DNA from: Lacipirellula limnantheis
Lineage (GTDB): Bacteria; Planctomycetota; Planctomycetia; Pirellulales; Lacipirellulaceae
Direction of reading: 5' to 3'
Length of the DNA stretch: 64,000 bases
Assembly (NCBI RefSeq): GCF_007746075.1
Contig: NZ_CP036339.1
Coordinates: 4,183,786 to 4,247,785 of the forward strand
The first letter of the stretch is position 1; each line of letters starts with the position of its first letter. Positions 41,806 to 51,200 of this stretch are shown here, in pieces. A program made the position numbers and the translations under genes. The notes under the pieces were generated by a model. It searched no databases and was not told the DNA's origin. It saw only the letters and a list, made by a program, of their open reading frames with translations.

Positions 41806-44800
41806 CTATTCGTCGTTTGGCAGCTCGACCTGTGAAGTCGACTGTAAGTAGGCGAATAGGTCGGCAATCTGGTCGTCGGAAAGCGGCGTGAGCAAACCAT
41901 CGGGCATCAATGACAGCGGTTGCTCGACCATTTCCTCCACTTCGTCGCGGTCGATCGCGATCTGCTCGGTGGGCGTCTGCAGCTTGATCATCCGATCGTC
42001 CTGGGCGACGACGACGCCCGATAACGCCTGGCCGCTCGAGACCAGAATGGCAGAAGTCCGAAACTCGGCGCCGACCGATGCGCTGGGGTCGACGACGTTT
42101 TCCAGGAGATAGTTGAGATTGTGGCGGTTGGAGCCGGTGAGATCGGGCCCGATCAATTTCCCTTGTCCGTAGAGCACATGGCAGCTGGTGCAAGCTTTGT
42201 CGAACAAGACGCGGCCGCGCGAGACGTCGCCGGCCGCTAACTTCCCTCCTTCAAGGATGATGCGCAGACGATCAATCTGCTGACGCTTGTCGTCGGCTGT
42301 CGCGCGGACCGTTCCCCAGAGTCGCTCCAAGTCGGCGGTCAGCGCAGGGTCGTTCAAGGCAGCAATCTGCCGGGCTTGCGAAGCCGAGATGGCCGTCTTC
42401 GGGATGAGCGCGGCGTCGACCGCCCGCAAGAGGGCGTGCGCCGACGCTGGCCGAGATGCAAGAGCGTCGACCGCGGCGGCTTGCCCCGTTTCATCGAGCG
42501 ACGGAAAGCTGGCGATCACGACATCCGGAATGCGAGCATCATCGAACTTGGCCAACCCGCGAATGGCGTCACTGGCGAGCGCCGCGTCCTTGCTCATTGT
42601 CAGAAGCAGTTCCAACATGTCGGGACCGCCGACTTGCGTCAGCGTGCGAATCGCACGACGTCGATCCGTGACGGACGCCGATTCGTCGAGGACGATCGAT
42701 CGAAGGGTATCGATTGCGCGGCGATCGCTGAAGGCGACTCCGAGCTCCTGCGCAGCCGCTTGAACATCTCCCGCCGCCGAATTGAGAAAGCGGTCGGCGG
42801 CGCCATTCCATGCGGCCGGAGCGCGGACGTTGCGCCGGCCGTGGAGCGCCTCACTGGCGCCGCGCAGCATGTCGAGCTGATTGGCAGGGTCATCGAGTTC
42901 ACTGGCAACGACGATCAGCTGATTCATCGCGTCAGGATTGTGATCGATTTCACTGGCAACGCGTCGAGCAATGTGTCGCCGCAGCAGCGGCATGATCGAC
43001 GCCTCGCAGAGTTGCAACGCCTGATGAGGATCAGCCGCCACAGCTGGCTCTAGTCCATACCAGATCATCAAAGGCAGTCGTGGATCGCCGGCGTCGTCCA
43101 AACGCATCGCCAGACCTTTCGCGACGGACCATCGCGCGGCAGGCGCCATGCGCTGCAGGGCGGACGCCAAGTAGAGCCGAACAAGACCCGCAGGCTCAGT
43201 CGCCGCTAGCTTCGCCAAGCACGCGATCGTCGCGTCGGACAGCGTCTCGCGATCGGCAATGAGCCGGATCGCCCAGACGCGGACCTGTTCGCCCGGCTGG
43301 GTCAGTTGCCGTTGCAACCACTGGTCGTCGGCCGCGCCGATGGCAGTGAGGGCCCACATAGCGCGCAATTGCCGGGTTTGGTCGCTCTGCGAGTTGAACA
43401 TCTGCAGCAGCGCGGCACGGGCTTCGCCCATCTGCTGCCCGGCGGCGTGGCGCTCGGCGAGCAACCTTCGCGACTGGCGGACGTACCAGTCATTGTTCGC
43501 AAGTTGAAGTTCGACGAGTTCCAGGTTGGTGCGGTCGCACAGATCGAACGGTTCACGCCGCGGCGTCTCGCCCCAGGCGAGGCGATAGATGCGCCCCGAA
43601 GCGTGATGGACGCCGTCGGCTTCGTGGCACTCGCCGGCGTCAGACCAGTCGGCGATGTACGCGGCGCCGTCGGCGCCCGAGATGAGATCGATGCCGCGAA
43701 ACCAAGGATCTGGCACGAAGAAGAGATCGTCTCCGTGCAGACCCACGTACCCGGCGCCGCGGCGCTCCAGTCGATCGTTGTTCAGCCGTCGGCCGTGGAA
43801 ATTGAGCGTGAACATCGTGTTGCGGTAGCGATCGGGCCAGTTGTCGCCCTGGTAGATCATCAGCCCGCAGTGAGCATGGCCGCCGCCGGCGGCCGAGGTC
43901 GTGTCGCTGACGGTCAGCCGGATGTCGCTCCACTTTTCGCCGGTGTCCCAATGAACGTGATCCGCGGTCTGACCGATCAGTTCGTAAAGATGCGGATTGA
44001 AGTCGGCGCCGTACATGCGCTCATAGTGTGCGCCTGGGACTAGATGCCAAAGGTGGCCGATCACGGTATTGATGAAGAACATCTCGCCATGCTGATCGAA
44101 ATCGAAACCCCAAGGATTGGTAGTGCCCTGGGCGACGACTTCGAACAGGCGGCGCGTCGGGTGGTAGCGCCATACGCCGCAGTTGATACGCTGCCGCTGC
44201 GACTCCGCGGCGCCGGGCGGGCCCACCAACGAGGTGGCCAGAATGCCATGTCGTCCGTACAGCCAACCATCAGGCCCCCAGCGCAAGCCGTTGACGATGT
44301 TGTGCCGGACCGCGTCTTGATCCCAGCCGTCGAGCACGACCTCGGGCGGACCGTCGGGGACGTCGTCGCGGTTGCGGTCGGGAATGAAGAGCAGATGCGG
44401 CGCGCAAAGCGCCCACACGCCGCCGTAGCCGATCTCGACGCTGGTGAGCTTCTGCGCCTGATCCCAGAAAACAGTGCGGCGATCGGATTGGCCGTCGCCG
44501 TCGGAGTCTTCAAGAATGACGATCCGGTCGCGCTTCGTGAGGTCAAAGTTCGTCGCCTGATCGGCGTACGTGTAATTTTCGGCGACCCAGAGGCGCCCGC
44601 GCTCGTCCGTCGCGATGCCAATCGGCTGCTGGACGTCGGGCTCGCTCGCGAACAGCGTTGTATGAAAGCCCTCCGGCGTCTGAATCTCCGCGACCACACG
44701 GTCGGCCGCCGCGGGGCCTGGCGCGGCTTCGTCGGCAGCGACTGCACTTGATCCAGGCCCAAAGGCTGCGATCCACGCAGCGGCAAGAACTGCTGCGTGG

Positions 44801-44832
44801 ATCGCGAGCGGCGAGCGACGTGAAACAATCAT
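41806..44832 (-). CDS. PVC-type haem-binding CxxCH protein with membrane-bound dehydrogenase-like propeller and HEAT-like repeats
   Basis: 1008 residues. Signal peptide ~1-33. Residues ~45-440 are a glucose/sorbosone-dehydrogenase-like propeller of the planctomycete type (PEGFHTTLFASEPDVQQPIG; RGRLWVAENYTYADQATNFD; NGLRWGPDGWLYGRHGI; GADGAAYIADWSDAGECHEA). Residues ~450-860 are helical repeats resembling HEAT units. The C-terminal ~140 residues are a cytochrome c domain: LFDKACTSCHVLYGQGKLIG with CTSCH binding haem, GPDLTGSNRHNLNYLLENVV and the distal Met region QPLSLMPDGLLTPLSDDQIA. The protein would oxidise a sugar or alcohol in the periplasm and pass electrons to its own haem; the substrate is unknown. 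Such fusions are typical of planctomycetes and verrucomicrobia. Confidence 0.92.
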   Translation of the reverse strand: MIVSRRSPLAIHAAVLAAAWIAAFGPGSSAVAADEAAPGPAAADRVVAEIQTPEGFHTTLFASEPDVQQPIGIATDERGRLWVAENYTYADQATNFDLTKRDRIVILEDSDGDGQSDRRTVFWDQAQKLTSVEIGYGGVWALCAPHLLFIPDRNRDDVPDGPPEVVLDGWDQDAVRHNIVNGLRWGPDGWLYGRHGILATSLVGPPGAAESQRQRINCGVWRYHPTRRLFEVVAQGTTNPWGFDFDQHGEMFFINTVIGHLWHLVPGAHYERMYGADFNPHLYELIGQTADHVHWDTGEKWSDIRLTVSDTTSAAGGGHAHCGLMIYQGDNWPDRYRNTMFTLNFHGRRLNNDRLERRGAGYVGLHGDDLFFVPDPWFRGIDLISGADGAAYIADWSDAGECHEADGVHHASGRIYRLAWGETPRREPFDLCDRTNLELVELQLANNDWYVRQSRRLLAERHAAGQQMGEARAALLQMFNSQSDQTRQLRAMWALTAIGAADDQWLQRQLTQPGEQVRVWAIRLIADRETLSDATIACLAKLAATEPAGLVRLYLASALQRMAPAARWSVAKGLAMRLDDAGDPRLPLMIWYGLEPAVAADPHQALQLCEASIMPLLRRHIARRVASEIDHNPDAMNQLIVVASELDDPANQLDMLRGASEALHGRRNVRAPAAWNGAADRFLNSAAGDVQAAAQELGVAFSDRRAIDTLRSIVLDESASVTDRRRAIRTLTQVGGPDMLELLLTMSKDAALASDAIRGLAKFDDARIPDVVIASFPSLDETGQAAAVDALASRPASAHALLRAVDAALIPKTAISASQARQIAALNDPALTADLERLWGTVRATADDKRQQIDRLRIILEGGKLAAGDVSRGRVLFDKACTSCHVLYGQGKLIGPDLTGSNRHNLNYLLENVVDPSASVGAEFRTSAILVSSGQALSGVVVAQDDRMIKLQTPTEQIAIDRDEVEEMVEQPLSLMPDGLLTPLSDDQIADLFAYLQSTSQVELPNDE

Positions 44833-44882
44833 ACTGGCGTCCAGAGTTACCAGTCGTCCTTTGCATGGGACAGTCGGTCAAC

Positions 44883-45977
44883 TCAGACCGATCTGCTGAA
44901 CTCCCGTTGCCCCTCAATCGCCGGCAGCGATTCATCGTTGACGCCGAGCAGGTGGCGCAAGGTGTAGGCGTCGAGCTCCTCGTAATCGCGATCGGCAATG
45001 AGCTGACGTTCAAGCTCGCGGTCGAAGGTACGCACTTTCTCGACGAGATGAAGAAACGTCTTGCGGCTGTTCACCAAGTGGGCCGTCGATTTGTCCTGCT
45101 TCTGCGTGCGGATCGCTTTGACGTCCAGGCCGACAAACTCGCCGCGGCGGCCGTAGCCGTTCTCCTCAAGGACGCGCACCTGGTTGAACGCCGCCCGGAG
45201 GTTGGCCGAGCCGAACGACTTGTCCTGGTCGTACTTCAATCCATTCTGGTCGTTGAGGTGGACGCTCGCCAGCTTATCGTGGGCGAGGGCGAACGCCATT
45301 TCATCAGACGGATCGAGCCCGGCGAGAATCGCGTGCGCGGTTTCGATCAGGCCGCTTACGCGGCTGGGATCGACCGAGCGATAGGCGAGCGCCAAGGCGT
45401 GACCGATCGTCGGGACATAAGCATGATCGGTCGGTTCGTTTGGCTTCGGCTCGATCCAGATCCGGCATTCCTTATCGTACTCGAGCATCGCGTTTACCGC
45501 ATCGAGGATGCGATCGTAAGCGGCGCGGGCATTCTTCGATTCGCGGATGTACGAGCCTTCGCGGGCGAGCCAGAGGACAATGTTCGGCGTGCCCAGTTCG
45601 CGAGCAACGTCAATTGTCCGCAGCGAGCGATCGAGGGCGTACTGGCGATCGCTCGGGCTGTTCGAGGTGTAGCCGCCGTCCACCGTGCGGGCGTCGAACC
45701 AGAGTCGCGGGGCGACGAACTCTGGCGTCAACCCGCGATCGGCCAACATCTTGCCGACCTGGCGGGCCTTGGTCGCCACTTGACCGGCAGAAAGATCATC
45801 GATGTTTTCCACCGCGTCGTCGTCGTGGAATTGAACTCCCTCAAAACCGAGGGGACGATACCAATCGAGCTTCTCCTCAAACGAGTAGGGCGTGCGCACC
45901 ATGGGGCCGAACGGATCGGCGCCCTCGCTGATGTTCCACGGGCCGAATGAGAAGCGGTAGGTCGTAGGCTGGGTCAC
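44883..45977 (-). CDS. xylA: Xylose isomerase
   Basis: 364 residues starting with GTG (45977); GGAG lies 11 bases upstream. TIM-barrel sugar isomerase with the catalytic VQFHDDDAVE (His and Asp of the ring-opening pair), IWIEPKPNEPTDHAY (metal-binding Glu and catalytic Lys), SVHLNDQNG (metal-binding His-x-Asn-Asp) and EFVGLDVKA near the C-terminus. It interconverts D-xylose and D-xylulose, and often D-glucose and D-fructose, in the cytoplasm, using divalent metal ions. The length fits the short (class I, actinobacterial-like) group. No xylulokinase or xylose transporter lies beside it. The XylR-type regulator 71 bases upstream on the same strand is its likely controller. Confidence 0.95.
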   Translation of the reverse strand: MTQPTTYRFSFGPWNISEGADPFGPMVRTPYSFEEKLDWYRPLGFEGVQFHDDDAVENIDDLSAGQVATKARQVGKMLADRGLTPEFVAPRLWFDARTVDGGYTSNSPSDRQYALDRSLRTIDVARELGTPNIVLWLAREGSYIRESKNARAAYDRILDAVNAMLEYDKECRIWIEPKPNEPTDHAYVPTIGHALALAYRSVDPSRVSGLIETAHAILAGLDPSDEMAFALAHDKLASVHLNDQNGLKYDQDKSFGSANLRAAFNQVRVLEENGYGRRGEFVGLDVKAIRTQKQDKSTAHLVNSRKTFLHLVEKVRTFDRELERQLIADRDYEELDAYTLRHLLGVNDESLPAIEGQREFSRSV

Positions 45978-46048
45978 GGCTCGATAATCTCCAATTGTTG
46001 ACGAAGGTTTGGCTTGTTAGTGAATCACGAGTTTTGCTTTGCAACCGG

Positions 46049-47215
46049 TCAGCGGAGCGCGGCTTTGCGGATTTCTCCGGGCGTTTTTCCGGTCGCGTGT
46101 CGCATCATGGCTGTGAAATATTGCACCGACGAGACGCCGACGCGTTGGACGACTTCCTTGATCGGTATGCTGGTGGTAATCAGCAGGCGTTCAGCCGTTT
46201 CGATCTGGACGCGGCGAATTTCCAGGTGAATTGAACGGCCAATCGCACCGCGGAAGCGAGCGTCGAGCGTCGAACGCGACATGCGAGCCATATCGAGCAC
46301 GTCGCGGACTTGAATCGGTCGACAGGCGTTCTGGCGAATGAAACGCAGAGCTTCGGCGACTTCGGCGTCGGCGACCGCCATCACGTCGGTGGAGTGGCGC
46401 GCGACGACGCGTTCGGGAGGAATCGCCGTACGCTGCCGCGCTGGCTGATTGCCGTTCATCATGTCGTCGAGCAGGGCGGCGGCCTCGTAGCCGACGCGCA
46501 TGGCGCCTTGCTCGACGCTGGAAAGCGGCGGTTGGGCCAGTTCGCACATCACGTCGTCGTTGTCGACGCCCACGATTGCCACATCTTCCGGAACCCGTCG
46601 CCCGACGAAGCGGCAAGCCTGCAACACGTGCCGCGCACGCCCGTCATTGCAGGCCATCAGTCCGATCGGCGTCTTCAATTTCGCGATCCACTTTTGCAAC
46701 GCCGCCTGCGAGAGCCGCCACTGCTTGGCCGGGCTGTGCCGCCCGGTGAAGACCTCGCACGGGAAACCTGCTTCTTCGATGGCTTCGCAGAAGGCGTCGG
46801 CCCGTTCCTTGGCCCAGCCATTGGCGCGGGTCGGCGGTTCGCTGCAAAAGGCGAATTGCCGGAAGCCGAGATCAATCAGATGTTGGGCGCCGAGTCGAGC
46901 GATCGCCCGGTTGTCGGTCCGCACATACGGTATCTGCGGATTCTCCTCATAATAGCCGTAGCCGCCGCCGACGCCGACGACGGGGATACCGAGACTAGTC
47001 ACCGCTGCAGCGACGCGCCGATCGTCGAAGTTCGCCAGGATGCCGTCGCCTCCCCAGGCCTTCAGATCGGGAAGGCGGTCGATATGGTCCTCCTCAACGT
47101 ACAGCGACCATTCGCGCTGCGACTGCTGCACGTAAGCGGCGACTCCCCTGACGATCCGGCGATCGTAGGGGGAGCTGGGGTCGATGATGAGCGCTACCTC
47201 GGGGCGATGCTGCAT
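46049..47215 (-). CDS. xylR: XylR-type regulator of the xylose isomerase gene
   Basis: 388 residues. The N-terminal ~270 residues are a LacI-like sensor (VALIIDPSSPYDRRIVRGVA; DNRAIARLGAQHLIDLGFRQ; VAIVGVDNDDVMCELAQPPL). The C-terminal ~100 residues are an AraC domain (VRDVLDMARMSRSTLDARFR; IPIKEVVQRVGVSSVQYFTA; HATGKTPGEIRKAALR). In E. coli, XylR binds xylose with such a sensor and activates xylAB and xylFGH. The gene lies directly upstream of xylA, same strand, 71 bases apart, which supports the name. It shares its architecture with the gene at 2989-4179, which has no xylose gene next to it. Confidence 0.9.
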   Translation of the reverse strand: MQHRPEVALIIDPSSPYDRRIVRGVAAYVQQSQREWSLYVEEDHIDRLPDLKAWGGDGILANFDDRRVAAAVTSLGIPVVGVGGGYGYYEENPQIPYVRTDNRAIARLGAQHLIDLGFRQFAFCSEPPTRANGWAKERADAFCEAIEEAGFPCEVFTGRHSPAKQWRLSQAALQKWIAKLKTPIGLMACNDGRARHVLQACRFVGRRVPEDVAIVGVDNDDVMCELAQPPLSSVEQGAMRVGYEAAALLDDMMNGNQPARQRTAIPPERVVARHSTDVMAVADAEVAEALRFIRQNACRPIQVRDVLDMARMSRSTLDARFRGAIGRSIHLEIRRVQIETAERLLITTSIPIKEVVQRVGVSSVQYFTAMMRHATGKTPGEIRKAALR

Positions 47216-47428
47216 AGCTTCGTGGCCGTCCTCACGGAGTCCAGCTTACACGACAGATCACTATGCTGAGCGGCTGACCTAACAGATCGCAAAAGGTTGA
47301 CGATTTTTGACAACGCCACGATAGCGCGTGCGACGAGGAGGCGCGTAACGCCGCGCAAGATTCGCGCGATCAACGCCCACGCCGGCAGCCTGCCGCTCCT
47401 TCGCGGCGGTCGTCCGCGTCGAACCGAC

Positions 47429-48742
47429 TTATTCCGCGGCCAGATCGACGCAGATGCATTCTTCGTCGTTGCGGATGTAGGCCCGCTTGTTGGCGAAAGC
47501 GGGGGCGCACCAGACGACGCGACGACCGAAGGCGTCATTCGTCGGCTCGATGACATGGGCGCGATCGAGCTCTTCAAACCCTGCGGGCGTAATCTTGCCA
47601 ATTACCAGATCGCCGCTGTCGTTAAACATCCAGCGAACGTCCCCATGGCGGACGATGAACGCCGTGCCGGAATTGGCGGGACGCTCGCTTACCGGCTCCG
47701 ACGTTTCCCAGAGCCGTTTTCCTTCGGCGAGTTCGATGGCGCGCAGCGTTCCTTTCTGGTCGAACCCGTACAGGATGCCCCCCTCGGCGTACGGCTGGAC
47801 ATTGATGGGCGAGATCGCCTGCTGGCCTTTGTTGGCCCACACGACTTCGGCCGCCGGCTTGTCCTGAGCTACTTTCAGCAGGAGGCTCTGGTTCGAGTAG
47901 CCGCCGACATAGAGGAGGTCGCCGTCGATGACGGGCGACATAATGATTGAGCCGTTAGTCGCCGTGTACGGGACTGACCAATACTCCTTGCCGGTGGCGG
48001 GATCGACCGACGTGACGGCATTAGGGGCGAGCAGCAGCAATTGCCGGACGCCCCCCGCCTCAATGATCGTCGGCGGCGAATAACCTTGCTCGGGGGACGT
48101 CAACGCCGCCCAATTCTGCTCGCCGGTGTTTTTGTCGAACGCTACGGCGTGCGTTCCTTCGCCGCCGACGACGCAGATCACGTTATCGCCGTCGATGAGC
48201 GGGTGACTTGCGTAACCCCAGAGCGCGGTCTTAGTGTGGTAATCCTTGGGGAAGTTTTTGTGCCACAAGATCTTGCCCGTGGCAGCGTCGAGGCAATGGA
48301 AATCGCCCACGGCGCCGAGGCAGTAGACCTTGTCGCCGTCGACCGTCGGCGTGCAGCGCGGGCCGGCGGGGTACGAGATGTCGTACGCGACGGGATATTC
48401 GACCTTCCACTTCTCTTTGCCAGTCGCTTCGTCAAGACAAAGAATGCGCTCCGTGCCGCTGGTGGGTTTGCGTTCGAAGTTTGCAATCTTTACGTCGTCG
48501 GCGGTGACGTAATCCATCACGAAGACGCGGCCGTCGACCACGGCCGGTCCTGCATAGCCGCCGGCCACCGGAGCCCGCCAGAGAACCTTCGGGCCGGCCT
48601 CGGGGAACTCGTTGATGATGCCTTCTTCACGCCAAATGTTGTCGCGCCGTGGACCCATCCACTGCGGCCATTGGTCGGCAACGGTAATGGAAGTGAGCGA
48701 GACGAAAGCAACGGCCAGGAACGCGGCGCGGGACCTCGACAT
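47429..48742 (-). CDS. Exported PQQ-type beta-propeller protein
   Basis: 437 residues. Signal peptide MSRSRAAFLAVAFVSLTSIT, cleavage near VADQ. The mature start DQWPQWMGPRRDNIWREEGI with WRAPVAGGYAGPAVVDGRVF is the standard opening of planctomycete PQQ-like propellers. Repeated blades carry the AxDxxTGxxxW pattern: LDEATGKEKWKVEYPV, LDAATGKILWHKNFPKDYHT, FDKNTGEQNWAALT, VDPATGKEYWSVPY, ELAEGKRLWETSEPV. The calcium- and PQQ-binding residues of true quinoprotein dehydrogenases cannot be identified by eye, so it may be a BamB-like structural propeller or a binding protein. GGAG lies seven bases before the ATG. No operon partner is obvious: the next gene upstream (xylR) is 213 bases away. Confidence 0.88.
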   Translation of the reverse strand: MSRSRAAFLAVAFVSLTSITVADQWPQWMGPRRDNIWREEGIINEFPEAGPKVLWRAPVAGGYAGPAVVDGRVFVMDYVTADDVKIANFERKPTSGTERILCLDEATGKEKWKVEYPVAYDISYPAGPRCTPTVDGDKVYCLGAVGDFHCLDAATGKILWHKNFPKDYHTKTALWGYASHPLIDGDNVICVVGGEGTHAVAFDKNTGEQNWAALTSPEQGYSPPTIIEAGGVRQLLLLAPNAVTSVDPATGKEYWSVPYTATNGSIIMSPVIDGDLLYVGGYSNQSLLLKVAQDKPAAEVVWANKGQQAISPINVQPYAEGGILYGFDQKGTLRAIELAEGKRLWETSEPVSERPANSGTAFIVRHGDVRWMFNDSGDLVIGKITPAGFEELDRAHVIEPTNDAFGRRVVWCAPAFANKRAYIRNDEECICVDLAAE

Positions 48743-48901
48743 CGGAGTGCTCCATAGCAGTGGGCGGGATTCGTCTGGGGTGAAATCAGCGTAGCGGAGA
48801 GGAAGGCGGCGTGCCAGAGTGGCGAGGACGGGTACTAGCTGACAGCCGGGGAGCCGGCGCCAATGGGCCGCGTCGCCGCCGCCTCGAATCGCAACTGGCT
48901 A

Positions 48902-49882
48902 TCACGGCAGCGCGGCCAGGGGATTCTCGGTGGTGAGGCGGCGGATCACGTCGGCGGGCAGCGCCAGCTTCGTGCGTAAGTTGTCCGCCATCTGCCGCAG
49001 CGTGCAGGCGGAGCCGACGAGGTGCGAACGGTCGGCCGCCCAGGTGGCGAGTTGGTCGTCGACGACGACTTCTTGCCCAGCAAGGCGATAGACGCCCGGC
49101 CCCTTGCCCGCGGCGGAGATCGCGTCGCTGACGACGATCGCGCGCTCGGGGCCGACCAGCCGCAGATAGTTTTGCAGCGCGACGAAAGGAATATGGACGC
49201 CGTCGGCAATAAAGCAGACCCAAAGCTTGTCCGCCAAGCTCAGCGCTCGCTGAATGATGTTGTCGTGGCGGTGCATCGTCAGCGGGCAGCCGTTGCCGAG
49301 ATGGGTGAACATCGAGAGGCCGGCGTCGATCGAGCGGGCGAGTTGTTCCAGCGTGGGGTTGCAGTGGCCGGCGGAGACGACGACGCCGCGATCGGCGAGC
49401 CAAGCGGTGACGCGACCGTCGGCGTCTTGTTCGGGAGCGAGCGTCACGAGGCGCACCAAGCCGCCGCCGGCGTCCAGGAGCTTGGCGGCCGCGTCGACAG
49501 TCGCCGCACGGGTCGCCTGGGCAGGGTGCGCGCCGACGTAGCCCGGCTCATGGCTGATGAAAGGGCCTTCGAAGTGAATGCCGGCGACCATCGATGACGC
49601 AAGGCGTTCTCCGACCATGGAGTTGGCGATTCGTCGCGCGCGGGCGGCCATCACGTCGAGATCGTCTGTAATGATTGTCGCCAGGAACCGGGCGACGCCA
49701 TCGGCCCGCATCGCTTGACAGGCCGTCTCCAGATCGTCGGCGGCGAGTTGATCGCCATTAAAGTCAACGCCAGCGTACCCGTTGACCTGTAAGTCAACGA
49801 AACCATGATCGTCGGCGTGCTGTGAAGCGGGCGAGTTCATCGGCGTCGTCAATTGGTCATCGAGCGTGTGGTGAGTCGGCAA
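48902..49882 (-). CDS. N-acetylglucosamine-6-phosphate deacetylase-like amidohydrolase
   Basis: 326 residues from TTG 49882, four bases after the preceding permease stop; ATG 49840 is an alternative giving 312 residues. NagA motifs occur in order: FVDLQVNGYAGVDFNG, GIHFEGPFISHEPGYVGAHP with the metal-binding Glu, VSAGHCNPTLEQLARSIDAG, MFTHLGNGCPLTMHRHDNII and VVSDAISAAGKGPGVYRL with the catalytic Asp. The barrel is present, but the N-terminal beta-sandwich of classical NagA (about 380 residues) is missing or very short. NagA removes acetate from GlcNAc-6-phosphate in the cytoplasm. It ends a minus-strand operon whose upstream genes encode an rbs-type importer, so it would process the imported sugar once phosphorylated; no kinase is present here. 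Confidence 0.85.
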   Translation of the reverse strand: MPTHHTLDDQLTTPMNSPASQHADDHGFVDLQVNGYAGVDFNGDQLAADDLETACQAMRADGVARFLATIITDDLDVMAARARRIANSMVGERLASSMVAGIHFEGPFISHEPGYVGAHPAQATRAATVDAAAKLLDAGGGLVRLVTLAPEQDADGRVTAWLADRGVVVSAGHCNPTLEQLARSIDAGLSMFTHLGNGCPLTMHRHDNIIQRALSLADKLWVCFIADGVHIPFVALQNYLRLVGPERAIVVSDAISAAGKGPGVYRLAGQEVVVDDQLATWAADRSHLVGSACTLRQMADNLRTKLALPADVIRRLTTENPLAALP

Positions 49883-49886
49883 GGCA

Positions 49887-51074
49887 TCATCCCGCGCCGC
49901 GATGACGGAGTTTGTCGAGCGTCACAGCGGCGACGATGATCGCCCCGGTGACGATCTCCTGCATCCAGACCTCGAGTCCGATTTTCGTGCAGCCATTATT
50001 GATCGTCGACATTAATAAGGCCCCCGCGACCGTGCCGAGAATGGTGCCGACGCCGCCCGAAAGGCTGGCGCCGCCGATGACGGCCGCGGCGATGACGCCC
50101 AGTTCATAGCTGGCTCCCGTGGTCGGATCGCCGACTTCAACGAAGCTGAATTGCAAGACGCCCGCGATGCCGGTGAGGAGCGCGGCGCAGGCGTAAAGCT
50201 TGAGTTTGACTCGTTCGACGTGGATGCCGCAGAGCCGCGCGGTTTGCTCGTTCGAGCCAATCGCGTAGATGTGGCGGCCGAACTGCGTGTATCGCAGGAC
50301 GCCGGCGATGAAGCAAGCCAGGGCGAGGAAAATCCAGACGCCGGGCGACCACCAGTATTGCGGTCGCAAGATGAGCGAGGCTTCGATCGGCGCCGACGGG
50401 AAGCGCATGAGGCTATTAAGCGGAGTCGCCGGTGGGTAGACGGCGGAGTTGTCGGCCAAGCCCTTAGCGGCTCCGCGCAGGGCGCCCCACATGCCAAGAG
50501 TCACGATGAATGGAGAGAGGGGAATCGACGAATTGAGCTTGCCTTCGCCCCACCACGCCGCTGCCGCAATGACCGCGGCCAGCGGCAAGGCAGCGCGGTA
50601 GTCGAGCCCGCTGCGCCAGGCGATGTAGCCGACGAGCGAGCCGGCGATGAAGGCGGCGACGCGGCCCACACGACCAATGACCATCGTACCGATGCTGAGT
50701 CCGCAAAGTCCCGCCAGACCGACGCCGATGACCGCAGCGAGGGCCGCATCGCCATAACCGCTGGCGTCGGCGGCTGAACTATCACCGCCGCTGGCGAGTC
50801 CGCGAAGCACCAGCGCGACCGTCACCGAGACAAGCGCGATCAGAGAGCCGACCGACAAGTCGATGCCGCCGGAGATGATCACCATCGTGCCGCCGAGGGC
50901 GGCGACGCCAATGACTGCCGTTTGAAGTAGGATGCTTTGCGTGTTTTCCCAAGTAGGAAAGATGTCCCAGCGCAGGGCGGCGAACAGCGACCAAACGCCC
51001 AGCAGCGCCAGCAGCGGGCCAAGTTGATCAAGCAGGGATCGGATTCGAGTTGGAAGTCGCGGATCGGCGGGCAT
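49887..51074 (-). CDS. Sugar ABC transporter permease, RbsC type
   Basis: 395 residues, strongly hydrophobic, about ten membrane segments (LLALLGVWSLFAALRWDIFP at the start; GVAALGGTMVIISGGIDLSV, the family's signature loop; FIAGVLRYTQFGRHIYAIGS; GVIAAAVIGGASLSGGVGTI). This is the channel of a carbohydrate-uptake family 2 importer (ribose, xylose, galactose and others). Compared with E. coli RbsC (about 320 residues) there is an extra ~60-residue stretch after the signature loop, rich in Gly/Ala (residues ~90-150). It sits between the ATPase gene (126-base gap holding two hairpins) and the NagA-like gene (four-base gap). Confidence 0.92.
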   Translation of the reverse strand: MPADPRLPTRIRSLLDQLGPLLALLGVWSLFAALRWDIFPTWENTQSILLQTAVIGVAALGGTMVIISGGIDLSVGSLIALVSVTVALVLRGLASGGDSSAADASGYGDAALAAVIGVGLAGLCGLSIGTMVIGRVGRVAAFIAGSLVGYIAWRSGLDYRAALPLAAVIAAAAWWGEGKLNSSIPLSPFIVTLGMWGALRGAAKGLADNSAVYPPATPLNSLMRFPSAPIEASLILRPQYWWSPGVWIFLALACFIAGVLRYTQFGRHIYAIGSNEQTARLCGIHVERVKLKLYACAALLTGIAGVLQFSFVEVGDPTTGASYELGVIAAAVIGGASLSGGVGTILGTVAGALLMSTINNGCTKIGLEVWMQEIVTGAIIVAAVTLDKLRHRGAG

Positions 51075-51123
51075 GGCGGGATATTCTGGTCTGAACTCGT
51101 ACTCAGCTTGTTTCCGAAGGCAA

Positions 51124-51167
51124 CCGGACGGCCACGCCGTCCGGGCTCGGAGGCAAGCGTGCCTCCG
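51124..51167. repeat. Pair of hairpins between permease and ATPase genes
   Basis: CCGGACGGC (51124-51132) and GCCGTCCGG (51136-51144) make a 9-bp stem with a three-base loop. Right after it, CGGAGGCA (51148-51155) and TGCCTCCG (51160-51167) make an 8-bp stem with a four-base loop. They fill most of the 126-base gap between two genes of one operon. This may be a dispersed REP-like element that tunes the ratio of permease to ATPase. Confidence 0.65.
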
Positions 51168-51200
51168 GCTATTGGCTCGCGTAGGTTTTCTTGTTTGCGG

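Noticed and set aside
44658..45950. 430-codon plus-strand frame opposite xylA
   Set aside because: xylA is beyond doubt on the minus strand; the opposite frame has no family resemblance.
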